From the NCBI GenBank assembly GCA_001464355.1, contig LNEU01000033.1, forward strand, positions 372,001 through 436,000: 64,000 nt of DNA, in the 5' to 3' direction. The DNA is from Burkholderiales bacterium Ga0077544 (lineage in GTDB: Bacteria > Pseudomonadota > Gammaproteobacteria > Burkholderiales > Burkholderiaceae_D). The notes under the pieces are model-generated. The model was not told the DNA's origin. It did not search any database and saw only the letters and a program-made list of their open reading frames with translations. Both the position numbers and the translations under genes were made by a program. Each line of letters begins with the position of its first letter. The stretch's first letter is position 1. Below, one piece after another: positions 18,029 to 27,783 of this stretch.

Positions 18029-19174
18029 TCAGCCTTTCTTCGGTGCCGCTCTTTGCATGAAGTAATGGTTGTAGGCCATGCGACGATTATTGTTGGTGTC
18101 CATGTCCCACTTCATTGCGCGTTCCGCAAAGGCGCGCTGCGATTTTTCCACTTCCTGGAACAGTGCATTGTCGGCGCCTTTTTTCTTGACGACGTCGTCC
18201 CAAATCTTCAGTTGAGTTTGCAGGATGGTATCCGGCGTTTTATAGAACTTCACGCCATCCTTGGTCTGCATGTCGCGATAGTCCTTGGAATAGCGATCGA
18301 TTGCTTTCCACGACATATCCGCTGATGCAGCTTCCACTGCATTGGAAATGATCGCCTTCATTTTTGCCGGCAACGCTTCATACTTGGTTTTGTTAAAGCT
18401 GATTTCGAATTGCTCCGAGCTTTGATGGAAGCTTTGCAGCATGCAGACTTTGGAGACGTCAGGGAAGCCAAGCAGGCGATCCGAGCTGGCATTGTTGAAC
18501 TCTGCGCCATCCAGCAGACCACGATCCATCGCTGGCACAATCTCGCCGCCCGGCAATGCATTCACGGCAGCTCCCATTGCCGTAAACAAATCAATCGCCA
18601 GACCGTTGGTGCGGAACTTCAAACCTTTCAGATCTTCAGCTTTGGTGATCGGCTTTTTGAACCAGCCTAAAGGTTGCGTCGGCATCGGTCCGCTGAGGAA
18701 AGAAGTGACATTGGCACCGATGGATGTATAGAGTTTTTCCAGCAACTCTTTACCACCGCCGTATTTATGCCAAGCAAGCACCATGTTTGCATCCATGCCG
18801 AATACAGGGCCGGAGGTCCACAATGCAATCGCGCTTTGCTTGCCGTAGTTATAACCCATCACCCCGTGACCACCGTCCAGCGTGCCTTTTGAAATGGCAT
18901 CCAGCAAACCGAATGCCGGCACTACCGCACCGGCCGGCAACACTTCAATCTTCAGTTCGCCGCCGGTCATGTCATTCACTTTTTTAGCGAAATCCAGTGC
19001 GTATTCATGGAAGATATCTTTGCTAGGCCAGGTACTTTGAAAGCGCATCTGTGTCACGGATTGCGCCGTGGAGATCATCGGAAAACTGAGGGCGGCGGCG
19101 GCAGTGCCGGCGCTTGCTGTGCCCAGAAATTTGCGGCGAGCGGTGGTCTTGCTCTGATCGTGAGTCTTCTTCAT
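18029..19174 (-). CDS. dctP: TRAP transporter periplasmic binding protein (TakP-like)
   Basis: 381 residues. The N-terminus has a twin-arginine signal (ARRKFLGTASAG followed by a hydrophobic stretch to AQS), so it is probably exported folded by Tat. The mature part matches DctP-family receptors: QSTWPSKDIFHEYALDFA, GLKFRTNGLAIDLF (with the Arg that binds the substrate carboxylate) and a late GAEFNNASSDRLLGF. The closest architecture is that of TakP-type receptors for 2-oxo acids, but the ligand is not provable here. It is the first gene of dctPQM. AGGAGA lies upstream of the ATG. Confidence 0.9.
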   Translation of the reverse strand: MKKTHDQSKTTARRKFLGTASAGTAAAALSFPMISTAQSVTQMRFQSTWPSKDIFHEYALDFAKKVNDMTGGELKIEVLPAGAVVPAFGLLDAISKGTLDGGHGVMGYNYGKQSAIALWTSGPVFGMDANMVLAWHKYGGGKELLEKLYTSIGANVTSFLSGPMPTQPLGWFKKPITKAEDLKGLKFRTNGLAIDLFTAMGAAVNALPGGEIVPAMDRGLLDGAEFNNASSDRLLGFPDVSKVCMLQSFHQSSEQFEISFNKTKYEALPAKMKAIISNAVEAASADMSWKAIDRYSKDYRDMQTKDGVKFYKTPDTILQTQLKIWDDVVKKKGADNALFQEVEKSQRAFAERAMKWDMDTNNNRRMAYNHYFMQRAAPKKG

Positions 19175-19644
19175 TGTCTATCTCCTGTTATATTTTTTAG
19201 GAATAACTTTGATTCATCACCGACAGACAGCATCCATATGAAATGGCTGCCGGGCTGACGACCCTAGAATGCGCCTTCACAGAAAGAAGTCAAGGTGCGT
19301 TGCAACAAGTTCCAGGTTTTTTACTCAGTGATTTGATGCTTGGTGATGGATGTCTCCTTCATTTTTTTTGATGCCATGCCGTGATTCTTGATGACGTCTT
19401 GCGCGTCTGAGGCAAAGCAGTAAAGCAGCATGCTGGTATATGGCAGGATGGCGTGTTGACGATAAATGCCGTGACCTGCATCAATCTTGATACGGTGAAA
19501 ATACTGCCAGAGCCGACTACATTTTTTAGCCAGCGCTTTATCTGGTTAAAATGTGCTCACTATTTTCACGCATTTGATCGACATGCCATTATTCGGACCA
19601 TTCCCTTACGTGATGCTTACAGTGGCACTAACTATTCTAATCAG
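19175..19644. other. Intergenic region between dctP and the GNAT gene
   Basis: About 470 bases of divergent intergenic DNA. The GNAT frame stays open back to 19453, but that extension has no family similarity. No convincing regulator site, small RNA or repeat was recognised. Confidence 0.4.
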
Positions 19645-20136
19645 ATGCAAACTATTGAATTGATACAAATTGGTGCGTCAGGATGTCCGCTGACCGATGT
19701 TGGTCGGCTCGACGACATCGCACGCCAGGTATGTGCCGCAACTGCCGGGCTGTATCGCGTAACCGGCTTCGGCCCGCCATGGGTCGGTTATCTGGCGAGC
19801 GTCGATAAGCATTTGGTCGGTGCCTGCGCATTCAAGGCACCGCCGGTTGATGGAAACATCGAGATCGGTTATTTCACATTTCCCGATGCAGAAGGACAAG
19901 GTGTAGCGACTTTGATGGTGCGGCAGTTGCTGGAGATTGTACGGGCTGAAAATCCGGCATTGACTGTGCATGCGCAAACCGAAAATGAAGAAAATGCGTC
20001 GAACGCCGTTTTAAAGAAATTCGGCTTCAATCATGTGGGTACGGCAAGCGATCCGGAAGATGGCGAAATTTGGTTATGGCAATTGGCGGATGTCAATAAA
20101 TCGCCAGGGTTGGCGATGGGAAACCGGCATGTTTGA
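19645..20136 (+). CDS. GNAT family N-acetyltransferase
   Basis: 163 residues. The GNAT acetyl-CoA loop appears as [20 protein letters not shown] (motif A, Q/RxxGxG/A), preceded by the strand [20 protein letters not shown] is the typical last motif. The substrate is unknown. ATG at 19645 is chosen because it sits just before the first conserved strand; the ribosome site is weak. It overlaps the next gene (ynfA-like) by 8 bases. Confidence 0.8.
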   Translation: MQTIELIQIGASGCPLTDVGRLDDIARQVCAATAGLYRVTGFGPPWVGYLASVDKHLVGACAFKAPPVDGNIEIGYFTFPDAEGQGVATLMVRQLLEIVRAENPALTVHAQTENEENASNAVLKKFGFNHVGTASDPEDGEIWLWQLADVNKSPGLAMGNRHV

Positions 20137-20461
20137 AATCAAGACGATTGCACTGTTCATCCTTACGGCGATCGCTGAAATCGTCGGCTGCTATTTGCCT
20201 TATCTTTGGCTGCGGCACGCTGCATCCGCATGGTTGTTGATTCCGGCTGCACTCAGCCTCGCGCTATTCGCATGGCTGCTCACCTTGCATCCGGATGCCA
20301 GCGGCCGTGTCTATGCTGCATACGGTGGCGTCTACGTCAGTGCCGCGCTGGTTTGGTTGTGGGCGGTCGATGGCATCAAGCCTTCAGTCTGGGATGTGGT
20401 CGGCGTCGCTTGCACCTTGCTGGGCATGGCCATCATCATGTTTGCGCCGCGTCATGCGTAG
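20129..20461 (+). CDS. YnfA family small membrane protein (UPF0060)
   Basis: 110 residues with four predicted helices. The signature [14 protein letters not shown], the [18 protein letters not shown] core and the final [14 protein letters not shown] match the UPF0060/YnfA family, which is related to small multidrug resistance transporters. The physiological substrate is not established. The ATG overlaps the end of the GNAT gene, and its stop overlaps the DUF1289 start, so the three are probably co-translated. Confidence 0.9.
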   Translation: MFEIKTIALFILTAIAEIVGCYLPYLWLRHAASAWLLIPAALSLALFAWLLTLHPDASGRVYAAYGGVYVSAALVWLWAVDGIKPSVWDVVGVACTLLGMAIIMFAPRHA

Positions 20462-20699
20462 GAAAACGCCTGATCCGGCAGAATTCAGCCGTCTGTTGGC
20501 TGGCATCGATTTGCAAAAAAATACAGGTGTGCTGCCATCACCATGCATCGGCATTTGCCGGATGGATGCAAGTACCGGTTTTTGCGTAGGCTGCCTGCGT
20601 ACGATAGATGAAATTGCCGCATGGGGTGGCGCCACTGAACGCGACAAGCGCATCATTTGGCAAGTGCTTCGACAACGACACGATGCAAGCTTGTGCTGA
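20454..20699 (+). CDS. DUF1289 protein
   Basis: 81 residues. [20 protein letters not shown] followed by TIDEIAAW is the conserved four-cysteine block of DUF1289, a likely metal-binding site. The function is unknown. ATG at 20454 overlaps the stop of the ynfA-like gene; an upstream extension of the frame would run through that gene and is rejected. Confidence 0.82.
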   Translation: MRRKTPDPAEFSRLLAGIDLQKNTGVLPSPCIGICRMDASTGFCVGCLRTIDEIAAWGGATERDKRIIWQVLRQRHDASLC

Positions 20700-20769
20700 T
20701 GGCAAGATAGACCGAAAATTAATTAATATATGCGATGATCCGTCGCATGAAATTTTACAAAGAATCAAA

Positions 20770-21231
20770 ATGGAACTGAATTTTTACAAGCCGGCCAAAA
20801 CAGTCAGCGGTCCTGCATACAGCCGATGGTTCAAGCTTGTGGCGACAGTCTTTTCTGCTGCACTTCTGGTGTATGCGATCGATATCACACGCCGTTTTCC
20901 TTTACTGGAGTACGGATTCAGCGTTAAGGCCTTGCTGTTTTTTGCGGCATTGATGTTAACCATTAGTTACTACTGGTTCTTGCGTTCGACGATTACGATC
21001 GATGAAAAAGGCATTACGCAAACCTGGATGTATAACCGGCATGTCGAATGGCGCGATGTGCGTAGCGCCAAGATGATAGGGGTGCCGTACGCCGGCGGGC
21101 TATTCCCGCCGCGTTTGGTGGTGCGCACAGGTAATTCCTTCACTACTTTCAACGGTGGTACACAAGCTATCCTGATCGAGTTCGCACATATATCGCTGGC
21201 ATTCCAGATGCAAAAAATGGCGGGTAAATAA
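20770..21231 (+). CDS. Membrane protein with PH-like domain, hypothetical
   Basis: 153 residues. Two hydrophobic helices (about residues 22-42 and 52-72) precede a beta-rich C-terminal part: STITIDEKGITQTWMYN, WRDVRSAKM, LVVRTGNSFTTFNGGT. This pattern resembles bacterial PH/DUF304-type proteins. No specific function is recognised. ATG at 20770 is chosen because it directly precedes the conserved-looking part; the upstream frame overlaps the DUF1289 gene. Confidence 0.65.
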   Translation: MELNFYKPAKTVSGPAYSRWFKLVATVFSAALLVYAIDITRRFPLLEYGFSVKALLFFAALMLTISYYWFLRSTITIDEKGITQTWMYNRHVEWRDVRSAKMIGVPYAGGLFPPRLVVRTGNSFTTFNGGTQAILIEFAHISLAFQMQKMAGK

Positions 21232-21335
21232 ACCTGCTTGCACGTTGAAACGCGCTGTTTCCTCTCGCTATTGGCCATCCGAGTCCTGTCCGAAAACGGC
21301 TAGACGCTGATCCATCCTGCGCGTATAAATACGCC

Positions 21336-22838
21336 ATGGATACCCCTCATTTCAATGACGTGCAAGATGATGCAACGCTCACCCACGAGAGTTGTTACCG
21401 CGCATTGGCAGCAAAAGATACACGCTTCGATGGCGTCTTTTTTACCGGCGTCAAAACCACAGGCATTTATTGCCGTCCCGTTTGCTCCGTTAAAACGCCA
21501 CGCGCGTCTTCCTGCGTATTCTTCAGTACCACCGCAGCGGCAGAAGCTGCCGGCTTTCGCCCTTGTCTGCGTTGCCGTCCCGAACTCGCGCCCTATGCAT
21601 TGCAGCAAAATCTTGCGTATGCAGTGTGGCAGCGCATTGCAGCAGGTGCATTGAATGATGGTAATGCAGAGCGACTTGCTGAAGAAGTGGGCTTGTCGTC
21701 GCGACAATTGCGACGCGTCTTGCTGCAGCATTTTGGCGTGACTCCTATCGAGTTGGCACAAACGCAGCGACTCTTGTTTGCAAAGAAATTATTGCAGGAA
21801 ACCCGCCTGCCCATGAGCGATGTAGCGTATGCAGCCGGCTTTGGCAGCATACGCAGATTCAATGCATTGTTCCTGACTCGCTATGGCATGGCGCCGACCA
21901 GCATACGGCGCGCCGCAGAAAAAGCATCCGGCAATGACGGCGATGCGATTACCTTGCGCCTCGCTTACCGTCCGCCATTCGCATGGATGGAAATGCTGCG
22001 CTATTTGTCAGGTCGTGCAATCGCGGGGGTGGAAGTAGTCATCGAAGATGGCGCGGGCAGCATGTCTTATGCGCGCAGCGTACAAATCGATGGAATCAAT
22101 GGCTGGCTGCATGCAAAACATCTTCCTGAAAAAAATCAACTTGAGTTGTCACTGTCGACTACGCTGGTACAGGCTTTAATGCCTTTGCTGGCACGTATAC
22201 GCAGCCAGTTTGATCTCGATGCGAATCCGCAAATTATTGCTGCGCATTTGTCGACAGACTCGCTTCTGGAACAGCAAATCGGCAAGACGCCGGGCTTGCG
22301 TGTGCCTGGCGCCTTCGACGTGTTCGAACTGGCCATTCGTGCGGTACTGGGGCAGCAAGTCAGCGTTGCCGGAGCGACGACTTTGTCTGGACGCCTGGCA
22401 AGCAAGTTTGGCGTCGCTACGACTACGCCGTTTATCGGTGTGACGCATCACTTCCCGACGCCGGAACGATTGGCCGCGGCAAGCACTGCAGAGATCGCCG
22501 CAATCGGCTTGCCTGTTGCGCGCGCAGACGCGCTACGCAATCTGGCGCAGTTTGCCGTGCAAGGCGGCTTGAAGATCAAACCCGGAGCATCCTTGCAGGA
22601 AGTTGTTACGAATTTAAAAAGCGTGCGCGGCATAGGCGAATGGACCGCGCAATACATCGCTATGCGTGCCTTGCGATTTACAGATGCCTTTCCCGCTGGC
22701 GATCTGGGTTTGCAAAAAGCAGCAATTGAATTGGACGATGGTGTACGCCTGACGGAAAAACAATTGCTGTCAAGAGCGACGAACTGGTCGCCGTGGCGCG
22801 GTTATGCAGCGCTGTTGTTATGGCATTCGCTGGGTTGA
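21336..22838 (+). CDS. Ada-like/AlkA fusion DNA-3-methyladenine glycosylase
   Basis: 500 residues in three parts. Residues about 18-85 form an Ada-type zinc domain with C46, C50, C77 and C80 (YCRPVC and CLRC); in Ada one of these cysteines accepts methyl groups from phosphotriesters. Residues about 95-195 form an AraC-type HTH (GLSSRQLRRVLLQHFGVTP; MSDVAYAAGFGSIRRFNALF). Residues about 205-500 form AlkA: an N-terminal AlkA domain and an HhH-GPD domain with VRGIGEWTAQYIAMRAL and the catalytic Asp in FPAGDLGL. It probably senses methylation damage and also excises alkylated bases. The next gene is ogt. Confidence 0.92.
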   Translation: MDTPHFNDVQDDATLTHESCYRALAAKDTRFDGVFFTGVKTTGIYCRPVCSVKTPRASSCVFFSTTAAAEAAGFRPCLRCRPELAPYALQQNLAYAVWQRIAAGALNDGNAERLAEEVGLSSRQLRRVLLQHFGVTPIELAQTQRLLFAKKLLQETRLPMSDVAYAAGFGSIRRFNALFLTRYGMAPTSIRRAAEKASGNDGDAITLRLAYRPPFAWMEMLRYLSGRAIAGVEVVIEDGAGSMSYARSVQIDGINGWLHAKHLPEKNQLELSLSTTLVQALMPLLARIRSQFDLDANPQIIAAHLSTDSLLEQQIGKTPGLRVPGAFDVFELAIRAVLGQQVSVAGATTLSGRLASKFGVATTTPFIGVTHHFPTPERLAAASTAEIAAIGLPVARADALRNLAQFAVQGGLKIKPGASLQEVVTNLKSVRGIGEWTAQYIAMRALRFTDAFPAGDLGLQKAAIELDDGVRLTEKQLLSRATNWSPWRGYAALLLWHSLG

Positions 22839-22918
22839 CGGGGCTATGTGATTACGCAGTATTTTTTAATTAACGATTGCATATGGCGGGTCGGCGCTGA
22901 CCGCTCAAAGGGAACATC

Positions 22919-23410
22919 ATGATTTCATACATAGAACATCCAAGTCCGGTTGGCGTGTTGTTGATCGCAGCAAGCGACGTCGGCATTTGCGGCATTTATT
23001 TTGAAGAGCATAAACACTTCAAAGGCAAAGAAGGCTGGCGTGAAAAGCCGACGCAACGGGCAGCTCAACATTTGACGAGTGCAGCAACACAATTAGACGA
23101 GTATTTTGCAGGTCAACGTAAGGATTTTGATGTGCCGCTGGATATGAAAGGCACCGAGTTCCAGCACAGCGTGTGGATGGCCTTGAGTGCGATACCGTTT
23201 GGTAAAAGTGTCAGTTACGCACAGCATGCGCAAGGCTTGGGCAATCCCAAGGCGCTACGGGCAGTAGGTTCTGCCATTGGGAAGAATCCGGTATCCATCA
23301 TCGTGCCCTGCCATCGCGTGATCGGTACATCAGGTGCGGTAACAGGGTATGCAGGTGGCGTGGAACGCAAGCGCTTCTTGCTCGCGCTGGAGCATGTTGC
23401 GGTGAACTGA
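22919..23410 (+). CDS. ogt: Methylated-DNA--protein-cysteine methyltransferase
   Basis: 163 residues. It removes methyl groups from O6-methylguanine in a suicide reaction. The acceptor is C131 in IIVPCHRVIG; the FGKSVSYAQHA and NPKALRAVGSAIGKNP motifs are intact. AAAGGGAA precedes the ATG. It lies 80 bases after the Ada-like/AlkA gene, so together they supply the three activities of the adaptive response. Confidence 0.95.
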   Translation: MISYIEHPSPVGVLLIAASDVGICGIYFEEHKHFKGKEGWREKPTQRAAQHLTSAATQLDEYFAGQRKDFDVPLDMKGTEFQHSVWMALSAIPFGKSVSYAQHAQGLGNPKALRAVGSAIGKNPVSIIVPCHRVIGTSGAVTGYAGGVERKRFLLALEHVAVN

Positions 23411-23442
23411 AGCATCTGGTTAACGTTTGAGCATCCGGTTTT

Positions 23443-24243
23443 TCATTGCCGTGCGCTGATGTCCGTTGTCCAGCGAATGATCTCGGCGATGGAGGCGGAA
23501 GGTGCACCCACATGCGTGGCATCCGGTTCGTACAGCACGGTGAGAGGATTCGCTGGCAATGCGTTGAACATTTCCTGCTTGATTCTGATCAAGCCCGGAT
23601 GATCTGCTTTTGGCGCGATGAAGAGTACTGGGATGCGCGGATTCACATTCTTCGTTGCGGTGACCTGATTCATCGCGCCGTTTGGATCAAACCAGTCGAT
23701 ATACAAAGCCGCAGTGGTAGTTACCGGCGTGACGCCCTTGGACCCCTCGTAATCGGAGAAACGCGCTTTTTCATTTCCCTTGCCGTCAGCGATCATCTTG
23801 CGTGCTTCCGCAACTGCCGCTCCAAGTTTTTCCTGAAAAATGGGACTGCTTACATTGCCGCCAGGCGCCATCGCGATGATGCCGTCCACCACATGCTTGT
23901 TGGCAAAATAGAGTGCGAATAACCCGCCTTGGCTATGACCGGCGACGAACACGCGACTTGCGCCCTTGCTACGTAATGTTGCAAGCGCGGCTTCGACCTC
24001 TGCTTCCGCAACATTCACGCTGGCGTCATACTCGCGCTTTGCTGACCAAGGCATGTCGAGATTCGCAACGAGATAGCCTTTTGTTTCCAGCGCGGATGCC
24101 AGATCTGATACGTGACGCGTTGGTGTACCGCCCTTGCCGTGCATGATCACGACGCCGATTTTGGGAGTAGGTGCCACCTCATTGGCCGCAAAGGCCGTCA
24201 TCGCGAACAATGCGCTCGCCAGAAAAGCGATCAATCGTTTCAT
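23443..24243 (-). CDS. Exported alpha/beta hydrolase
   Basis: 266 residues. A signal peptide (about 1-19, ending AFA) is followed by an alpha/beta-hydrolase core: VVIMHGKGG (oxyanion loop), VFVAGHSQGGLFAL (nucleophile elbow GHSQG) and a late THVGAPS histidine. This fits a periplasmic serine esterase or lipase-like enzyme; the substrate is unknown. ATG at 24243 is chosen for the signal peptide. It is convergent with ogt. Confidence 0.82.
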   Translation of the reverse strand: MKRLIAFLASALFAMTAFAANEVAPTPKIGVVIMHGKGGTPTRHVSDLASALETKGYLVANLDMPWSAKREYDASVNVAEAEVEAALATLRSKGASRVFVAGHSQGGLFALYFANKHVVDGIIAMAPGGNVSSPIFQEKLGAAVAEARKMIADGKGNEKARFSDYEGSKGVTPVTTTAALYIDWFDPNGAMNQVTATKNVNPRIPVLFIAPKADHPGLIRIKQEMFNALPANPLTVLYEPDATHVGAPSASIAEIIRWTTDISARQ

Positions 24244-24313
24244 GTGGGTTTCCATTTCGTATTGGATCGTATGAAGCGCGGCAGACATCAAACGATATCT
24301 GCCGAAGCTTGTC

Positions 24314-24658
24314 TTATTGCACCAGACGAATCGCAAACGGATAGCGGTATGCCTGACCTTTGGATGCAGCAATTGCACCGAGTATGCAAAAAATCAGATT
24401 GGCGACATACAGAATTGGAAACAACACAAAGCCGATCAAAATAAACGCCAGCACCCACGCAATCACAAATCCTATCGTCATGGTGATCTGAAAGTTCAAT
24501 GCTTCCTTCGCCTGCGAGTTGGCAAAACCCGGACTATCTTTCTTTACTATCCAGATAATCAACGCACCGATGAAGCCGGTGAAGATTCCCAACAGATGCG
24601 CGAGCATCGCAAGATTGCAATCGTCTTTGCTTGGACTGCCTGCTTCGATTTGATCCAT
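24314..24658 (-). CDS. DUF4870 membrane protein
   Basis: 114 residues with three to four helices. The NLAMLAHLLGIFTGFIGALIIWIVKKD start and SQAKEALNFQITMTI are characteristic of DUF4870 (Tic20-like) proteins. The function is unknown. GGGAG lies before the ATG. Confidence 0.85.
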   Translation of the reverse strand: MDQIEAGSPSKDDCNLAMLAHLLGIFTGFIGALIIWIVKKDSPGFANSQAKEALNFQITMTIGFVIAWVLAFILIGFVLFPILYVANLIFCILGAIAASKGQAYRYPFAIRLVQ

Positions 24659-24814
24659 GAAAAACTCCCTGGTTGGTCGTACAAGGTTGTGTCAAAAGAT
24701 ATGCAGCATGAACTTTTGATGCGAAATGACTTTGCTTGAGAAGCAGGATAAGACTACACAGATAGTTTTATCAAGTTGAACTCATAGTTTTGCGACAAAG
24801 AGTGCTTTACAAAG

Positions 24815-24843
24815 CATTAGGGGCGCATTGTGCGCCCCTAATG
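24815..24843 (-). terminator. Terminator hairpin after topB
   Basis: Perfect 13-bp inverted repeat CATTAGGGGCGCA / TGCGCCCCTAATG with a 3-base loop, 20 bases after the topB stop. The T-run on the minus strand is weak. Confidence 0.75.
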
Positions 24844-24863
24844 TGGTTTGAAGAACGACCTTC

Positions 24864-27515
24864 TTATGCCGCCGCTTTTTTCGCTGCCGGTTTTTTGGTC
24901 GCGACTTTTCTAGCCGGCGCTTTTTTTGCAGCTGGCTTCTTAGCTGCTACTTTCTTGGCAGCCTTAGCCGGTGCTGCTTCAACCGCTGTTTCTTCCGCAT
25001 CGTCAGTTACCTTCGCTGCCTTGCCTTTACCCGGCACCTTCTCCTTGCGCGGTTCAAATTCAAAGCTGGTCTTGCCGTCTTTGCCTCTGACCAAATACGC
25101 TTTGAACGCGCGACGTGTGCGTTGCGAGACGAAGCCTGGCAACAAATCTGTCTTGCCTTCGTTGAGCAGCTTGCTCATTTGCTCGGGCAGGATTTCTTGT
25201 TGCAGGATGATGCGGCCGCTGCGGAAGTCGCAGGTTTTTGGTTTGGCTACCGAGTTTTCGCAGACATAGGACAGCGGCATTTCGTACACGCCGCCTGCGC
25301 ATTTCGGGCAAGGGCCGAGTGGTGTTTGCTCGCTGAAATCTACCGGTTCTGCATTCTCGTCATCGTTCTGGCCGAAATCGAATTCCAGTTTGAAGTTTTT
25401 GATTTCTTCATCGCGTGAAATTTTCAACACTGCGGCGAATGGACGGCCCATCTTCGAGCGGAAACCTTGCAGCGGACCGATGGTTTTATTCTGCAGCAGC
25501 TCTTCCACTTCCGCGACTTCAAACTGACGGCTGCCGGGTGTTTTGCTCATCGAAAATTCGCATTTGGTGCAAGCGAATCTACGATAGTTTTCTTTGACGA
25601 CGCTGCCACAATTTGGACATGGTGTTGTCAGTGTCGCGTAGTCGCCGGGTATCGTGTCGTTGTCGTATTCCTTGGCGCGCTTGACGATGATCTGCGTCAT
25701 TTGCGCGATCTCGCGCATGAATTCTTCGCGACTGATCTTGCCGCGTTCCATTTCCGACAGCTTGTATTCCCATTCGCCTGTCAGTTCTGGTGCGGTCAAT
25801 TCATTGACGCCCAGGCCGCGCAGCAAAGTCATTAACTGGAATGCCTTGGCGGTCGGGATCATCTCGCGACCTTCGCGCAGCAGGTACTTTTCGTTCAGTA
25901 AACCTTCGATGATGGCGGCGCGTGTGGCTGGTGTGCCCAAGCCTTTGCCGGTCATTGCGTCGCGCAGGTCGCTGTCGTCTATCAGCTTGCCAGCGCCTTC
26001 CATTGCGGACAGCAAAGTGGCTTCTGAATAGCGTGCAGGGGGTTTGGTGACTAGGCCGTTGGCGACGACGGATTCGGTTTTTACCTTCTCGCCTTTGGCG
26101 ACTGGTACCAGCGTGCCGCTGTTTTCCGGCTCTTTTTCGTCTATGACTTCCTTGCCGTACACTGCGAGCCAGCCCGGATTAGTCATGACCTTGCCTTCAG
26201 TCTTGAACTGATGGCCGGAGACTTCGGTGAAGCGCGTGGTGACCTGGAATTCCGCCGCCGGGAAGAAAATCGACATGAAACGGCGCGTCACGAGGTCGTA
26301 CAACTTCTGTTCCGGCTCGGACAAATTCTTCGGCGCTTGCGTGGTCGGGATGATTGCAAAGTGATCACTGATTTTCGTGTTATCGAAAATCCGTTTGTTC
26401 GGCTTGACCCATTTGTTGTTCAGGATCTGCTTGGCAAACTGGTGATAGTTGTTGTTCTCGGCGACGACTTCCAGCGTCTCCAGCACGGTCGGCAAATAAT
26501 CTTCCGGCAGGTGGCGCGAATCGGTACGCGGATAGGTCAATACTTTATGACGCTCGTACAAGGCTTGCGCCAGGCCGAGGGTGTTCTTCGCGGAGAAACC
26601 GAAACGTGCATTCGCTTCGCGCTGCAAGCTGGTCAGGTCGAACAATGCAGGCGCCATCGAAGTGGTGGGCTTGGATTCTTCGGTGACGTTGCCTTGCTTG
26701 CCGCCGCGACAGGCGGTGACGATCGATTCTGCAGCGGCTTTGCTCCACAGGCGTTCGGCGCGGCGTTCAGGATCGACTTCGTCTTTCTTGAATTTGGTGT
26801 CCAGCCAGCGGCCTTCATAAATGCCGGCGGCGCAGATGAATTCTGCGCGGACTTCCCAGAAGTCGCGGGAGACGAATTTTTTGATCTTCTCTTCACGCTC
26901 GACCACGATAGACAGCGTCGGTGTTTGCACACGACCAACAGTGGTCAGGTAGAAACCGCCTTCTTTGGAGTTGAATGCGGTCATCGCACGCGTGCCGTTG
27001 ATGCCGATCAGCCAGTCCGCTTCGCTGCGGCAGCGCGCGGCGTCGGCCAGTGGGGTCATTTCGCTATCGCTGCGCAAGTTCTTGAATGCTTCGCGTATCG
27101 CGGTTGGCGTCATCGATTGCAGCCACAGACGCTGGATAGGTTGCTTGGCTTTGGTATGTTGCGCGATCAGGCGGAAAATCAGTTCGCCTTCTCGCCCGGC
27201 ATCGCATGCGTTGATCAGGCCGGTGACATCTTTGCGCTTGATCAGTTTGTTCAACACCTTGAGGCGCGATTCGGTCTTGGCGATCGGGTTCAGCGCAAAG
27301 TGCGGTGGAATCATCGGCAAATGCGTGAAGGTCCATTTGCCGCGCTTGACGTCGTATTCTTCCGGCACCGCGATTTCCAGCAGGTGACCGACGGCCGATG
27401 ACAGCACGTATTCGTCGGATTCAAAGTACTCATCGTGCTTGGTAAAGCCGCCGAGCGTCTTCGCGATATCGTTCGCGACTGATGGCTTCTCGGCAATGAT
27501 GAGGGTTTTGGTCAT
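24864..27515 (-). CDS. topB: DNA topoisomerase III
   Basis: 883 residues, type IA topoisomerase. The N-terminal TOPRIM domain has LIIAEKPSVANDIA and NACDAGREGELIF (metal-binding DxDxE-type region). The catalytic tyrosine lies in LTYPRTDSRHLP. Two zinc-type cysteine clusters follow near the C-terminus (TPCPNCGSVV...CTKC; LGPCPKCAGGVYEM). The last about 65 residues are a Lys/Ala/Pro tail with histone-H1-like AAKKPAAKK repeats, probably for non-specific DNA binding. TopB decatenates replication intermediates. It is last in the lysM-dprA-smg-topB set. Confidence 0.96.
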   Translation of the reverse strand: MTKTLIIAEKPSVANDIAKTLGGFTKHDEYFESDEYVLSSAVGHLLEIAVPEEYDVKRGKWTFTHLPMIPPHFALNPIAKTESRLKVLNKLIKRKDVTGLINACDAGREGELIFRLIAQHTKAKQPIQRLWLQSMTPTAIREAFKNLRSDSEMTPLADAARCRSEADWLIGINGTRAMTAFNSKEGGFYLTTVGRVQTPTLSIVVEREEKIKKFVSRDFWEVRAEFICAAGIYEGRWLDTKFKKDEVDPERRAERLWSKAAAESIVTACRGGKQGNVTEESKPTTSMAPALFDLTSLQREANARFGFSAKNTLGLAQALYERHKVLTYPRTDSRHLPEDYLPTVLETLEVVAENNNYHQFAKQILNNKWVKPNKRIFDNTKISDHFAIIPTTQAPKNLSEPEQKLYDLVTRRFMSIFFPAAEFQVTTRFTEVSGHQFKTEGKVMTNPGWLAVYGKEVIDEKEPENSGTLVPVAKGEKVKTESVVANGLVTKPPARYSEATLLSAMEGAGKLIDDSDLRDAMTGKGLGTPATRAAIIEGLLNEKYLLREGREMIPTAKAFQLMTLLRGLGVNELTAPELTGEWEYKLSEMERGKISREEFMREIAQMTQIIVKRAKEYDNDTIPGDYATLTTPCPNCGSVVKENYRRFACTKCEFSMSKTPGSRQFEVAEVEELLQNKTIGPLQGFRSKMGRPFAAVLKISRDEEIKNFKLEFDFGQNDDENAEPVDFSEQTPLGPCPKCAGGVYEMPLSYVCENSVAKPKTCDFRSGRIILQQEILPEQMSKLLNEGKTDLLPGFVSQRTRRAFKAYLVRGKDGKTSFEFEPRKEKVPGKGKAAKVTDDAEETAVEAAPAKAAKKVAAKKPAAKKAPARKVATKKPAAKKAAA

Positions 27516-27783
27516 GATTTTTGTTCTCTAATAAAGGTGCCGGCATCCATGGCTGGGTGCAGGTTGAGGCATACAGCTTATGGCGAGGGCGGCTTTTTTC
27601 AAGAAAGCCCCGCTAATATAAGAGTTGCATAGCCGTCAAGCGGCCAATGATAAGCGCGTTGCGGCGAAATCCGCAAGCTTGTGACAAAAGAGAAGTGAAA
27701 TGGGAAAGACTGATGTTGTTGAAGTGACATGTCCGGCGGGTTTGAATTTGCCCGGCCAGACATGCGTGAGGCGCTAATACCTA

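Noticed and set aside
26211-27401. Long open frame antisense to topB
   Set aside because: It lies wholly within the topB coding region, has no recognisable domain, and is a codon-bias shadow.
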